Below are positions 6,274-15,271 of a stretch of 64,000 bases of DNA, in pieces. The notes under the pieces were generated by a model. That model saw only the letters and a program-made list of their open reading frames with translations, did no database searches and was not told the origin of the DNA. The position numbers were made by a program, and so were the translations under genes. The stretch spans positions 248,001 to 312,000 of the forward strand of contig NZ_JAEUZA010000002.1 in NCBI RefSeq assembly GCF_016798245.1, in the 5' to 3' direction. Within the stretch, counting starts at the first letter, position 1. Each line of letters starts with the position of its first letter. This stretch comes from Alkalicoccobacillus gibsonii. GTDB lineage: Bacteria > Bacillota > Bacilli > Bacillales > Bacillaceae_D.

Positions 6274-7893
6274 ATGTTATATCTGAAAATCGATCATCTT
6301 GAAAAGAGCTTTGGAGGGCGAACCATTTTCCAGATCGAATCATTATCTCTTTACGACCAGGAGCGAGTCGGAGTGGTAGGGCGTAACGGAGCAGGCAAGT
6401 CTACATTGTTATCCATTCTAGCCGGAACAGCCAAGCAAGATTCGGGACATGTGGAGAGATACGGAACCATTGCGTATGTTCCGCAGCTTGAAGAGATAAA
6501 TCATGACATTCGACCGGAATTATATAGTAAGTGGAAACTAGCTAAGCAAACAGAAGTCAGTGGAGGGGAGCAAACGCGACGAAAGATTGCACAGGCAATC
6601 TCGTCAGATGCGCATGTTCTCATTGCAGATGAGCCAACCAGTCACTTAGATGTGAATGGTATTATGCAGCTAGAAGCCGAACTTCATTCCTTTAATGGAG
6701 CGATTCTGCTTACCTCACATGACAAAGATTTCTTAAATAAACTCTGTACGACTATATGGGAGATCGATGATGGGAAGGTTACAGTCTATGAAGGGAATTA
6801 TGACGCGTACCTTTCTCAAAAACAACTAGAGAAGGAAAAAGGAATCAAGGAGCATCAAGAGTATACAAATGAACGAAACCGCTTGATGGAAGCAGCAAAA
6901 AAGCTTAAAGCAAAGTCCGATGGAATCAAAAAGGCACCAAGTCGTATGGGGAATTCAGAGGCAAGATTACACAAGAGAAGCTCTGGTGTGCAAAAAGCGA
7001 AGCTAAATCGATCGGCCGAAGCAATGGTGACAAGAGCTCAAAAGTTAGAGAAAAAAGAGAAGCCTAAAGAAACAGAGCCAATTGTTTTTAATCTTGCTGA
7101 TTTTCCTAAGATGCACAGTAAAAGAGTGGTTCAATTCTTAGATTGTAAAGTAAAAATAGGTGAACGTACACTGATTGAAAAGGTCACAGGTGATGTTAAA
7201 CGAGGAAGCAGATTAGCCATTCTAGGAGGGAATGGAACTGGAAAAACGACCCTGCTAAAGATGATCTCCAATCGGAGTGAAGATCTTCGAGTTGCTCAAC
7301 CAGCAAAGATCGGTTTTTTCTCACAGCATCAAGAAAACCTCGATAATCAAAAATCAATTCTAGTTAATGTAATGGAGGAGAGTCCATACGAGGAGACCTT
7401 TGTGCGAAAGGTGCTTGCTAGGCTGGCTTTTAAGCGGGATGATGTGTTTAAGAACGTGTCCGTATTAAGTGGTGGAGAGCGAATGAGGGTTTCCATGGCA
7501 AAGGTCTTTTTAAGTGATGTAAATCTGCTCATTTTAGATGAACCAACAAATTATTTAGATCTAGATACGAAGGAATCGTTGACGGAAATCCTTCTTGCCT
7601 ATCCTGGCACTATTCTATTTGTAAGTCATGATCGTTCATTCGTTACAGCTCTAGCCACTCATCATCTGTCTTTGGAAGAGAAAGAGCCCATGGTTAAAAA
7701 CATTGAAATAAGTGATCGTCCAGCGTCCATTAAACAGATGAATGAGCCAGATATTTTAAAGATCGATATGCAGCTTACAGAATTGTTAAGTCGACTTTCA
7801 ATCACAACAAATGAGGACGAGAAGAGTCAGTTAGATAAAATGTTTAAAGAACTTGTTGAGAAAAAGAAACAATTCGTAAGGAAAGCTGATTAA
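6274..7893 (+). CDS. ABC-F ribosomal-protection-type ATPase (VmlR/Vga-like)
   Basis: This 539-residue protein has two ABC domains and no membrane segment. Walker A 1 is GRNGAGKST (36-44), signature 1 SGGEQ (96-100), Walker A 2 GGNGTGKTT (318-326), signature 2 LSGGE (398-402) and Walker B 2 LLILDEPTNYLD (about 416-427). A charged interdomain linker (about 190-270) and a C-terminal coil (about 495-539) match the VmlR/Vga layout. In that group the linker reaches the peptidyl-transferase centre and displaces lincosamide, streptogramin A or pleuromutilin antibiotics. The attenuator-like leader also fits antibiotic-induced members. Which drug, if any, cannot be read here. Confidence 0.88.
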   Translation: MLYLKIDHLEKSFGGRTIFQIESLSLYDQERVGVVGRNGAGKSTLLSILAGTAKQDSGHVERYGTIAYVPQLEEINHDIRPELYSKWKLAKQTEVSGGEQTRRKIAQAISSDAHVLIADEPTSHLDVNGIMQLEAELHSFNGAILLTSHDKDFLNKLCTTIWEIDDGKVTVYEGNYDAYLSQKQLEKEKGIKEHQEYTNERNRLMEAAKKLKAKSDGIKKAPSRMGNSEARLHKRSSGVQKAKLNRSAEAMVTRAQKLEKKEKPKETEPIVFNLADFPKMHSKRVVQFLDCKVKIGERTLIEKVTGDVKRGSRLAILGGNGTGKTTLLKMISNRSEDLRVAQPAKIGFFSQHQENLDNQKSILVNVMEESPYEETFVRKVLARLAFKRDDVFKNVSVLSGGERMRVSMAKVFLSDVNLLILDEPTNYLDLDTKESLTEILLAYPGTILFVSHDRSFVTALATHHLSLEEKEPMVKNIEISDRPASIKQMNEPDILKIDMQLTELLSRLSITTNEDEKSQLDKMFKELVEKKKQFVRKAD

Positions 7894-7899
7894 ACGAAG

Positions 7900-7934
7900 A
7901 AGACGAGCGCTCTCTCGTGAGTGCTCGTCTTTTA
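7900..7934. terminator. bidirectional terminator after the ABC-F gene
   Basis: AAGACGAGC pairs with GCTCGTCTT across an extended imperfect inner stem. T-runs lie on both sides for the two convergent genes. Confidence 0.8.
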
Positions 7935-7947
7935 ATAAGGAAGATCT

Positions 7948-8454
7948 TCAGTAGAATAGTATGTTGCTAAGACCAAAGTAAGCAATGAGTAAGCCCATGA
8001 ATGCAAAAAAACGTCCCCATTTAAAGCCGCCCGCTTTTATAAAGTCCTCTCGGGTACGATGTTCTGCCATCATCTTTTTTACCTTTTGTGTGGCGAAGTG
8101 ATGATAGTTATAATTGCCAAATACACCGTAGATCACTAAAGGAACAATCGCATAGGCTGTGTCCTCCCAAAGCGGGTATCCAGTTGTTAAGTAGAGAAGG
8201 TCAGTAAATAGGATAAAGATGAAAAAGAACGAAGCGTATACATACATCGCACGTCCGGCAGACCAGCAGAAGGTACCGAATAAGCCACCTAGATTTAGAC
8301 TGATTAATGTTGGTTTTCCGTTTCGTCCGATGGCCCATTTCTTCTTATAGTCCTCGTACTTACGACCAACATATAATTCAAGCGCTTCCTTTTCGTCTAT
8401 TGGGGTTTCATGTAACTGGCCTGTATTAGCGACCTCAGCCGAATCATGTACCAT
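7948..8454 (-). CDS. DUF2628 domain membrane protein
   Basis: The 168-residue product has an N-terminal cytosolic part (LYVGRKYEDYKKKWA), then three or four hydrophobic segments, and the motif YNYHHFATQKVKKMM between them. The order (charged head with Y...K.., GLFGTFCWSAGRAMYVYASFF, then FGNYNYHHFA) is that of DUF2628 proteins, whose function is unknown. ATG 8454 has TGGAGG five bases upstream. ATG 8466, four codons earlier, has no ribosome binding site. The next minus-strand gene, upstream at 8520-9269, is also a membrane protein but has its own terminator. Confidence 0.8.
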   Translation of the reverse strand: MVHDSAEVANTGQLHETPIDEKEALELYVGRKYEDYKKKWAIGRNGKPTLISLNLGGLFGTFCWSAGRAMYVYASFFFIFILFTDLLYLTTGYPLWEDTAYAIVPLVIYGVFGNYNYHHFATQKVKKMMAEHRTREDFIKAGGFKWGRFFAFMGLLIAYFGLSNILFY

Positions 8455-8487
8455 ATGTGCCTCCATTTAATAAGCTTATATAAAAAG

Positions 8488-8512
8488 AAGGCTTCACCTG
8501 ATGTGAAGCCTT
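8488..8512 (-). terminator. terminator of the zinc-ribbon gene
   Basis: AAGGCTTCAC (8488-8497) pairs perfectly with GTGAAGCCTT (8503-8512). On the minus strand it is followed by CTTTTTATA. Confidence 0.8.
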
Positions 8513-8519
8513 ACACTCA

Positions 8520-9269
8520 TTATATAAACAATGACATTACCATGTCAGCTAAAATATAACTTGAAACATAATTTAATATGATGAGAATGACAGCAAATAA
8601 GGCAACTAATCCATACAATGGGTCTAATTTAGCTGTGCTTGCTTGTTTCACCTCTGTTTGATAAACCATAATCATGATGGCGAAAACCATAAGGAATAAT
8701 AGTCCAAGGAATAATGATGTAACACTTCCTATTCCAATTAATCCACTAACAAAAGCAACCGCAGAAAGAGCAACTGGTACGACTAATGATTCTCCAAAAC
8801 GGCTATAGAATGCTTGAAGATTAATAGGTGAATCAATAACAAGTTTTAATGTAAGAAACAGGCCTCCAATAGTAACCGCTAGAAAAATAAGCATGAAGAA
8901 GAAACCTGGGATAAAGCTATCACTAAAGCTCAAGCTTATGAAGCTACTGGCACGGAAGCCGAGTTGAGCAAATAAGGTAAAGGCAAAAAAGAATGCGATA
9001 AGAGCGACATTAATCGTAGCAAAAATCACATTACCTTGGTTTTCTACAAAACCTTTTTGTGTTGGAGCTTTTACATTTGAAAGAAAATAAGTCCAATAGT
9101 TTTTGCTGAGCGCCGTCACCTTTTCTACTGTTTCATTTGGTGGTTTTGCTGTTGTTTCAATCGTGCTTGCTTCCTCTGTCTGTTGCGTTGATAGTTCGAC
9201 TGATTCTCCACACTGTTCACAGAATTTACTTTCAGGTGGCAGAGTTGTACCGCATTTTGCACATGTCAT
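8520..9269 (-). CDS. zinc-ribbon membrane protein
   Basis: The N-terminus MTCAKCGTTLPPESKFCEQCG is a two-CxxC zinc ribbon (C3, C6, C17, C20). A Thr/Glu-rich linker follows (about 25-55), then five or six hydrophobic segments (about 80-245). It resembles the zinc-ribbon plus Yip1-like membrane proteins common in Firmicutes. Their role is unknown, possibly envelope homeostasis. ATG 9269 has GAGGAGG nine bases upstream. It stands as a single transcription unit, divergent from eutH across a 213-bp gap with no clear promoter pair. Confidence 0.85.
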   Translation of the reverse strand: MTCAKCGTTLPPESKFCEQCGESVELSTQQTEEASTIETTAKPPNETVEKVTALSKNYWTYFLSNVKAPTQKGFVENQGNVIFATINVALIAFFFAFTLFAQLGFRASSFISLSFSDSFIPGFFFMLIFLAVTIGGLFLTLKLVIDSPINLQAFYSRFGESLVVPVALSAVAFVSGLIGIGSVTSLFLGLLFLMVFAIMIMVYQTEVKQASTAKLDPLYGLVALFAVILIILNYVSSYILADMVMSLFI

Positions 9270-9482
9270 AATTGAATTCCTCCTCGTTCGGCTTCTTTAA
9301 ATAAAATGAACATATCGTATTTTAGAATCGTTTGGAAGTGATATGTATAAGAAGGGTGATATTCCCTACTTAAGTCTTAGTATAAATATAGATTAAAAGG
9401 AGAAAGGTACTAGCTTTTCTTTATAGATCAGCCCTTAAGAAGTATACTTAGCAAAGATAAATGATGAGAAGGACTGTTTGAG

Positions 9483-10574
9483 ATGATTTGGATAAATGAC
9501 GGTATTATGATGATATTGGCTTTCTTTCTAGGTGTAGGAGCTCTTGATTATTGTCTTGGTAATCGATTTGGGCTTGGTGAGTCGTTTCATAGAGGCCTGA
9601 TGACGATGGGTTCCGTTGCTTTAGCAATGATTGGCATCATTACATTGGCACCAATCGCTGCAAATCTTTTAATACCGATCGTTTCGCCACTGTATCTACT
9701 AATTGGTGCGGATCCGGCCTCCTTTGCCAATACGATTCTTGCTCTTGATATGGGTGGCTATGCATTAGCCGAAGCGATGGCTCATGATACGGAAGCAGGT
9801 GTCTTTTCATGGGTATTTCTTGGTACGATGTTAGGTCCTACCATTGTCTTTACCCTTCCAGTTGCTCTTTCAATCATAAAAAAGGAAGATTATTCATCTT
9901 TTTCAAAAGGAATTCTGATTGGGCTTAGTACAATTCCTATAGGATGTTTTGTAGGTGGAGCACTTGCTGGTTTTGAATTTCAAATGATGATTCTAAATTT
10001 ACTGATTCCTACACTGTTCTCTCTCGTGATTATGATTGGCTTGTGGAAGAAGCCAGAGTGGTGGATTAGGCGGTTTGTCACATTCGGGAAACTCGTTCAA
10101 GTCGTTGGCGTAATTGGTTTAGTCATCGCTGGTGTAGAGGTGCTCACAGGAATTCGTATATTTCAGGAGATGGCTCCATATTCAGAAGGCCTACAGATTG
10201 TTGGAACCATTGCTCTTGTTTTAGGAGGAGCCTTTCCACTTGTGGAGTGTATATCAAAGGTTTTTCGTAAACCACTTGAGCGTTCTGGTCGTCTCATAGG
10301 ACTAGATCGTTTTGCGATGGCAGGACTGGTTGCAGCGCTTGCGCACGTGATTCCTGCTTTTACGCTTCTGGGGAATATGCAGACAAAAGGGAAAGTGGTT
10401 GTTGTCGCCTTCTCAGTCAGTGGAGCCTTTGTCATTGGCGGTCATCTTGGTTTTGTAGCTGGTATAGACCGAGACATGGTTCCATACATGATGATTGGAA
10501 AATTAATTGGAGGACTTACTGCAATTGCTCTTGCACTATGGTTTGAACGGAAGAAAAGCGTTTGTAATGGATAG
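9483..10574 (+). CDS. eutH: ethanolamine permease EutH family
   Basis: This 363-residue membrane protein has about 10-11 hydrophobic segments. LALDMGGYALAEAMAHD (about residues 95-112) and the C-terminal SGAFVIGGHLGFVAGIDRDMV block are typical of EutH, which brings ethanolamine into the cell. ATG 9483 has AGAAGGA nine bases upstream. No other eut gene (lyase, carboxysome, regulator) lies in the window, so it is a lone transporter gene. The ammonia-lyase may be elsewhere, or the protein may carry a related amine. Confidence 0.88.
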   Translation: MIWINDGIMMILAFFLGVGALDYCLGNRFGLGESFHRGLMTMGSVALAMIGIITLAPIAANLLIPIVSPLYLLIGADPASFANTILALDMGGYALAEAMAHDTEAGVFSWVFLGTMLGPTIVFTLPVALSIIKKEDYSSFSKGILIGLSTIPIGCFVGGALAGFEFQMMILNLLIPTLFSLVIMIGLWKKPEWWIRRFVTFGKLVQVVGVIGLVIAGVEVLTGIRIFQEMAPYSEGLQIVGTIALVLGGAFPLVECISKVFRKPLERSGRLIGLDRFAMAGLVAALAHVIPAFTLLGNMQTKGKVVVVAFSVSGAFVIGGHLGFVAGIDRDMVPYMMIGKLIGGLTAIALALWFERKKSVCNG

Positions 10575-10674
10575 CAACGAAGTGCCGATATATGATAAGA
10601 ATAATGTAAAAGCGAGAACGCTAGAGACGTACGGGACTTACCACTATGAAATCTACGTAACGAAGAACCATTAA
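10567..10674 (+). CDS. possible 35-residue ORF overlapping the eutH end
   Basis: ATG 10567 overlaps the last codons of eutH and runs for 35 codons to TAA 10674. The product is hydrophilic (VPIYDKNNVKARTLETYG...). There is no good ribosome binding site, only a GGAAG about 13 bases upstream, so it would depend on translational coupling. It could equally be chance. Confidence 0.2.
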   Translation: MDSNEVPIYDKNNVKARTLETYGTYHYEIYVTKNH

Positions 10675-10740
10675 TCGATAGTCAGAGCTCATTATTCAGT
10701 CAGGCATACCGAGTGAAGGAAGATGAGGAATAGAAATTGG

Positions 10741-10772
10741 CGAGCATTCTAGGGACTAGAATGCTCGTTTTT
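10741..10772 (+). terminator. terminator between eutH and ubiD
   Basis: CGAGCATTCTAG (10741-10752) pairs perfectly with CTAGAATGCTCG (10756-10767) around GGA, followed by TTTTT. The reading frame of the next gene is open across this hairpin, but translation there is unlikely. Confidence 0.85.
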
Positions 10773-10898
10773 GTGTCTAATCGTGAAAACGTTGGAAGCG
10801 GTCCAAACACTAATGATATGATACAGGTACGTATAATCGCTACGACAAGTGGCAGAAAGGAAGGGGCTATTTATTCAAGAACCGCCCCAATTAACCTT

Positions 10899-12722
10899 AT
10901 GTATCAAAACCTAGAGGAAACCATTATAGATTTAGAGAAACATGGACATCTGATTCGAATTAAAGAAGAGGTGGATCCATATTTAGAAATGGCTTCGATT
11001 CAGCGTCGTGTGTATGAACAAGGTGGGCCGGCCATTTTATTTGAACATGTGAAAGGCTCCAAGTACCGCGCTGTCTCCAATTTGTTTGGAACAATTGAGC
11101 GCAGTAAATTCATGTTCCGGAAGAATTGGGATGACATTAAGGAGCTCGTAGAACTTCGTGATGATCCAATGAAAGCAGCTAAGCATCCCATTAAGAATGC
11201 GAGCAAGGGGTTTGCTGCGTTAAAAGCGTTACCGCAAAAGAGATCAAGCTTATCTGGAGCGGGGTTTGAAGAGATCTCTATTTCTGATTTACCGCCCATT
11301 CATTCCTGGCCAATGGATGGTGGAGCTTTTATTACACTGCCACAGGTATATAGTGAAGACCCAACCAATCCTGGTATAAAAAGCGCCAACATCGGGATGT
11401 ATAGGGTGCAACTCACTGGGAATGAATACGAAAAAGATAAAGAAATTGGTCTGCACTACCAAATCCAGCGAGGAATCGGTGTACATCAGACGGAGGCGGC
11501 CAAAAAAGGAGAGCCTTTAAAGGTCAGCATCTTCGTTGGGGGACCACCATCACACACATTATCAGCTGTGATGCCACTACCTGAAGGATTAAGTGAGACG
11601 TTATTTGCTGGACTTTTGGCCGGAAAACGATTCCGTTACAGCTATGAGGATGGCTACTGCGTCAGTCATGATGCCGATTTTGTAATTACGGGTGAGATTT
11701 ACCCAGATGAGACAAAGCCAGAAGGGCCATTTGGTGATCATTTAGGCTATTATAGTTTGGTACATGAATTTCCTGTATTAAAGGTTCATAAGGTTTATGC
11801 GAAACCCAATGCTATTTGGCCGTTTACAGTTGTTGGTCGCCCACCTCAAGAGGACACAAGCTTTGGAGCGATCATTCATGAATTAACGGGTAAAGCCGTC
11901 ACTCAGGAATTGCCTGGAGTAAAAGAAGTTCACGCAGTCGATGCGGCGGGTGTACATCCATTACTATTTGCAATCGGTAGTGAACGGTATACACCGTACC
12001 AAAAGGTAAAGCAGCCAACAGAGTTATTAACCATTGCTAATCGAGTGCTTGGTTTTGGGCAGCTAAGCTTAGCAAAATACCTCTTCATCACTGCAGAAGA
12101 GGACGAGCCTGTTACAACGCATGATGAGCTTGCATTCATTCGGTATGTAATTGAGCGGATGGATTTTAAGCGTGATGTTCATTTTTACACAAATACAACA
12201 ATTGACACACTAGATTATAGTGGAACAGGATTAAATAGTGGGAGTAAGGTTGTATTAGCAGCATATGGCGATAAGAAGCGTACACTGTGTAAAGATGTAC
12301 CTCCTGAACTACTAGCTCATCCAGCTATCAGTCAGGCTCATCTTGTTACAGACGGTGTAGTGAGCTTTGAATGTAAGCCATTTGAAAGCTATGAACAAAC
12401 GGCACAAGAAATGGACAAGCTGACAAAGGAGCTAGCAGAATCGGGTACGTTTGATTCATGCCCACTACTCATCCTCGTTGATGATAGTGCATTTGTTAGC
12501 AAAACAAAGGATAATTTCCTTTGGGTGACCTTTACGCGTAGTAATCCTTCGCATGATATGTATGGTATCAACGCACAGACTACGCATAAGCATTGGGGTG
12601 CTGACGTGGTGATCATTGATGCGCGGATCAAACCACACCATGCGCCACCGCTTATCGAGAATGATGAAGTTGAAAGCAACATTAACCGCTTTTTTCATGA
12701 AGATGGGTCATTAAGAGGATAA
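10899..12722 (+). CDS. UbiD-family prenyl-FMN-dependent decarboxylase
   Basis: The product is 607 residues from ATG 10899 (MYQNLEETIIDLEKHGHLIRI), the usual N-terminus and length of UbiD-type (de)carboxylases. The ASIQRRVYEQGGPAILFEHVKG region, the FVGGPPSHTLSAVMPLPEG block and the acidic EGPFGDHLGYYS motif are conserved parts of the prenyl-FMN and substrate site. It acts on aromatic or alpha,beta-unsaturated acids; the substrate is not evident. No UbiX flavin prenyltransferase gene lies in the window. The start lacks a normal ribosome binding site: AAGGAAGGGGC at about 10858 lies 30 bases upstream, and its GGGGC can pair with GCCCC at about 10885, which would shorten the distance. The longer frame to TTG 10737 crosses a terminator and is rejected. 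Confidence 0.88.
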   Translation: MYQNLEETIIDLEKHGHLIRIKEEVDPYLEMASIQRRVYEQGGPAILFEHVKGSKYRAVSNLFGTIERSKFMFRKNWDDIKELVELRDDPMKAAKHPIKNASKGFAALKALPQKRSSLSGAGFEEISISDLPPIHSWPMDGGAFITLPQVYSEDPTNPGIKSANIGMYRVQLTGNEYEKDKEIGLHYQIQRGIGVHQTEAAKKGEPLKVSIFVGGPPSHTLSAVMPLPEGLSETLFAGLLAGKRFRYSYEDGYCVSHDADFVITGEIYPDETKPEGPFGDHLGYYSLVHEFPVLKVHKVYAKPNAIWPFTVVGRPPQEDTSFGAIIHELTGKAVTQELPGVKEVHAVDAAGVHPLLFAIGSERYTPYQKVKQPTELLTIANRVLGFGQLSLAKYLFITAEEDEPVTTHDELAFIRYVIERMDFKRDVHFYTNTTIDTLDYSGTGLNSGSKVVLAAYGDKKRTLCKDVPPELLAHPAISQAHLVTDGVVSFECKPFESYEQTAQEMDKLTKELAESGTFDSCPLLILVDDSAFVSKTKDNFLWVTFTRSNPSHDMYGINAQTTHKHWGADVVIIDARIKPHHAPPLIENDEVESNINRFFHEDGSLRG

Positions 12723-12725
12723 GGT

Positions 12726-12757
12726 AAGGCCGCAGCCTAGAGCTGTGGCTTTTTTTG
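12726..12757 (+). terminator. terminator of ubiD
   Basis: AGGCCGCAGC pairs with GCTGTGGCTT around CTAGA, followed by seven T. Confidence 0.8.
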
Positions 12758-12854
12758 AGGGATAAAACTGTCCAATTTGACCATACTGTTTTTAACATGG
12801 TAAAGGCCATCTGCATATCATATCGGTATCAAGGACTGCATAAGGAGGATCTCT

Positions 12855-13022
12855 ATGATTGATCAGACGGAGAGAGAATTGTTTCAAAAGGAATTGGATT
12901 TTCTGAAGGAGTTAAGAGAAAAAGTATCAGAGGATGAAGCACATATCTCTTCAATGATTGAGGATGAGATCGTTCATATTGAATCAGTTTTGAATGAGTC
13001 AGATGGAGAACCGAAAAACTAG
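12855..13022 (+). CDS. small acidic coiled-coil protein, 55 residues
   Basis: ATG 12855 follows a full TAAGGAGGAT ribosome binding site (12841-12850, spacing right) and runs 55 codons to TAG 13022. The product is acidic and almost wholly helical, with heptad-like leucine and isoleucine spacing (ELFQKELDFLKELREKVSEDE, then ISSMIEDEIVHIESVL). No signal or membrane segment. A terminator hairpin follows at 13047. I do not recognise a family. Independent signals on both sides make it a likely real gene. Confidence 0.7.
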   Translation: MIDQTERELFQKELDFLKELREKVSEDEAHISSMIEDEIVHIESVLNESDGEPKN

Positions 13023-13046
13023 AAATGAATTGAAAAGAAGGGGTTT

Positions 13047-13073
13047 GCCTTGGCTTGAGCTTAAGGCTTTTTT
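13047..13073 (+). terminator. terminator of the 55-residue gene
   Basis: GCCTT (13047-13051) pairs with AAGGC (13063-13067) with partial inner pairing, followed by six T. Confidence 0.6.
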
Positions 13074-13168
13074 CGTGTGCCGTTATACCACCGCATATTA
13101 CCGGAGCTTTGTGGAACGCTTATAAGATCAACGAACAACAATAGATCAGTCAAGGAGTTCCGGATTCT

Positions 13169-14521
13169 ATGGTGAAGAAACATAAAAAAAAGAAAAAACA
13201 GCAAGGCTCAAAAAAAGGCCTCGCATGGTGGCAGCTCTCCCTGCTTGGGATTGGATGCACGATCGGAACCGGTTATTTTCTAGGATCAAGTATTGGGATT
13301 ACGATGACAGGGCCATCCATTGTGTTGGCTTTTTTTCTCGCGGCTATTGGTACGTATATTGTATTTTTAGCTCTAGCCAAGCTGACATCAGATGATCCAC
13401 AAGAGGGATCCTTTTGCTATTACGCAGAAGTAGCGTTTGGTCCTAAGCTAGGCTTTGGTGCGGGGTGGAATTATTGGATGTCCAATATTCTAATCATAGG
13501 TAGTCAGCTAACAGCCCTATCCATCCTGTCGCAATTTTGGTTTGAGGATACACCTCTATGGTTATTTGCTGCTGGGTATTCTATTCTTTCCATAGGTGTT
13601 GTGATCCTTGGGACTAAAGGGTTTGACTCTGTGGAGAATGTTCTCTCTGTTATAAAAACAGCTGCCATTTTTTTATTCATTATTCTTGGTTGTCTTGCCG
13701 TGTTTCATGTAATTCAAGGCGATTCAGCTGGCCCCTCTTTGAACATGTCGTATCAGTCTTTGTTTCCTCATGGCTTAAAAGGATTTTGGGGCTCTCTCAT
13801 CTATGCGTTTTATGCATTTGGGGGGATCGAAGTGATCGGATTAATGGCGATGCAATTAAAGTCTAAAGAGGATGCACCAAAAGCAGGAACGGTACTACTT
13901 GCAGTGGTAGCTATTTTATATATGGTGTCCCTTGGTCTTGCGGTAAGCATGACCGCGCTATCCGATTTTACAGATAAAGAAAGTCCGTTTGTAACGGCGT
14001 TAACGAGCTATAATCTGCCTTTTTTCCCGCATGTGTTTAATGCGGCTATCATCGTTGCTGGTTTTTCAGCTATGACCGCATCGCTCTTTGGTGTTAGTAC
14101 GTTACTTGTCAGTATGGCTAAGAAAAAACATGCGCCTAAGCTGTTTGAAAAAAAGGTGAAATTTCATGATCTGCCTATTGCTTCTCTTGGTCTGGCAGTG
14201 GTTGGACTGATTTTAGCTGTTGTAGCAGCACTTGTATTACCTGGTAAGCTCTTTGAATACATCACGACTGCTGCAGGGATTTTAATCTTGTTTAACTGGA
14301 TATGCATTCTACTTTCAAACATGAAAATCATTAAACAACACATTGGATGGAAGATCGTAAATGTCGTAGGAATCTTACTTATGTTGCTCGCAATCGCAGG
14401 CATTTTACTTGAAGATACAGGGCGGCCTGGTTTCTACCTTAGTCTATTTTTTGTCGTTGCCATAACGATTGCTGCTTTTATTTTTGAACGAAAGAAACGA
14501 GAAGAACTTCAAGCGAAGTAA
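13169..14521 (+). CDS. APC-superfamily amino acid permease
   Basis: The 450-residue protein has 12 predicted membrane segments after a very basic head (KKHKKKKKQQGSKK). The first segment carries the APC substrate-binding loop GIGCTIGTGYFLGS (about 27-40). SFYAFGGIEVIGL-type sequence near 215-228 (YAFYAFGGIEVIGLMAMQLK) is the second conserved site. It is probably a secondary importer of neutral or basic amino acids. ATG 13169 has AAGGAG 11 bases upstream. A GTG one codon later would improve spacing slightly. Substrate unknown. Confidence 0.88.
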   Translation: MVKKHKKKKKQQGSKKGLAWWQLSLLGIGCTIGTGYFLGSSIGITMTGPSIVLAFFLAAIGTYIVFLALAKLTSDDPQEGSFCYYAEVAFGPKLGFGAGWNYWMSNILIIGSQLTALSILSQFWFEDTPLWLFAAGYSILSIGVVILGTKGFDSVENVLSVIKTAAIFLFIILGCLAVFHVIQGDSAGPSLNMSYQSLFPHGLKGFWGSLIYAFYAFGGIEVIGLMAMQLKSKEDAPKAGTVLLAVVAILYMVSLGLAVSMTALSDFTDKESPFVTALTSYNLPFFPHVFNAAIIVAGFSAMTASLFGVSTLLVSMAKKKHAPKLFEKKVKFHDLPIASLGLAVVGLILAVVAALVLPGKLFEYITTAAGILILFNWICILLSNMKIIKQHIGWKIVNVVGILLMLLAIAGILLEDTGRPGFYLSLFFVVAITIAAFIFERKKREELQAK

Positions 14522-14586
14522 AAAGAAGTGGTACAACCTCCCTCTCATGAATAGGCTGTAAGGAATGAGTGAGAAGGGGATAGCCA

Positions 14587-15219
14587 ATGATTATATTGAG
14601 TTATATTATGCTTGGCATTTCATTAGCGGCGCCAATTGGACCTGTCAATGCGGCTCAAATAGAGAAGGGGCTTCGTGCGGGGTTTTTGCATTCGTGGGTT
14701 GTCGGGATCGGTGCGATGTTTGCTGACTTATTGTACATGCTTATTGTCTTTTTAGGTGTGTCTCATTTCCTTGAGATTGAAGGTGTGAAGGTATTCCTCT
14801 GGTTATTTGGGGCCTTTGTACTGATCTATACCGGAGCAGAGTCGCTCAAAAAGGCGGCTAATGAAGTAAGTGGAGCTAGAGCAACTGGCTACAATCATAC
14901 GTTAACTCAATCCTTTTGGTCAGGATTCTTAATTTCTGTTGTGAATCCTTTAACCATTTTATTTTGGCTTGGTATTTATGGGTCGGTTTTAGCGAAGACG
15001 GTCACTCTTTATGATGTGAATCAAATTTGGCTATTCAGCGCGGCCATATTTATTGGAATTTCGGCTTGGGATATTGCGGTTGCCATATTATCAAGCACCG
15101 CTCGCAGATTTGTGAATCAAAAGGCCATTAGCAGAGTGTCCATCCTTTCAGGTATTTGCTTAATTGGATTTGGTGCGTATTTCGGCTATATGGGTGTGAG
15201 TACGCTCTTCATTGATTAA
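14587..15219 (+). CDS. LysE-family amino acid exporter
   Basis: At 210 residues with six hydrophobic segments, it begins with the family signature IMLGISLAAPIGPVNAAQIEKGLRAGF. The mid-protein NPLTILFWLGIYG motif is also typical (LysE/RhtB: NPK..LFF). Such proteins export amino acids. ATG 14587 has AAGGGGAT just upstream. It lies 65 bases after the APC permease with no clear terminator between, so the two may be cotranscribed as an import/export pair. Confidence 0.87.
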   Translation: MIILSYIMLGISLAAPIGPVNAAQIEKGLRAGFLHSWVVGIGAMFADLLYMLIVFLGVSHFLEIEGVKVFLWLFGAFVLIYTGAESLKKAANEVSGARATGYNHTLTQSFWSGFLISVVNPLTILFWLGIYGSVLAKTVTLYDVNQIWLFSAAIFIGISAWDIAVAILSSTARRFVNQKAISRVSILSGICLIGFGAYFGYMGVSTLFID

Positions 15220-15227
15220 TTACATAA

Positions 15228-15271
15228 AAAAGAAGCGACACCTTTTAAAGATAAAGGGTCGCTTCTTTTTT
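15228..15271. terminator. bidirectional terminator between lysE-like gene and htpX
   Basis: AGAAGCGACACCTTT pairs with AAAGGGTCGCTTCT around a short loop, with A and T runs outside. Confidence 0.85.

Noticed and set aside
10737-10898. N-terminal extension of UbiD by 54 residues from TTG 10737
   Set aside because: It crosses a perfect terminator hairpin at 10741-10772 and has no UbiD-family sequence, although GAGGA precedes the TTG.
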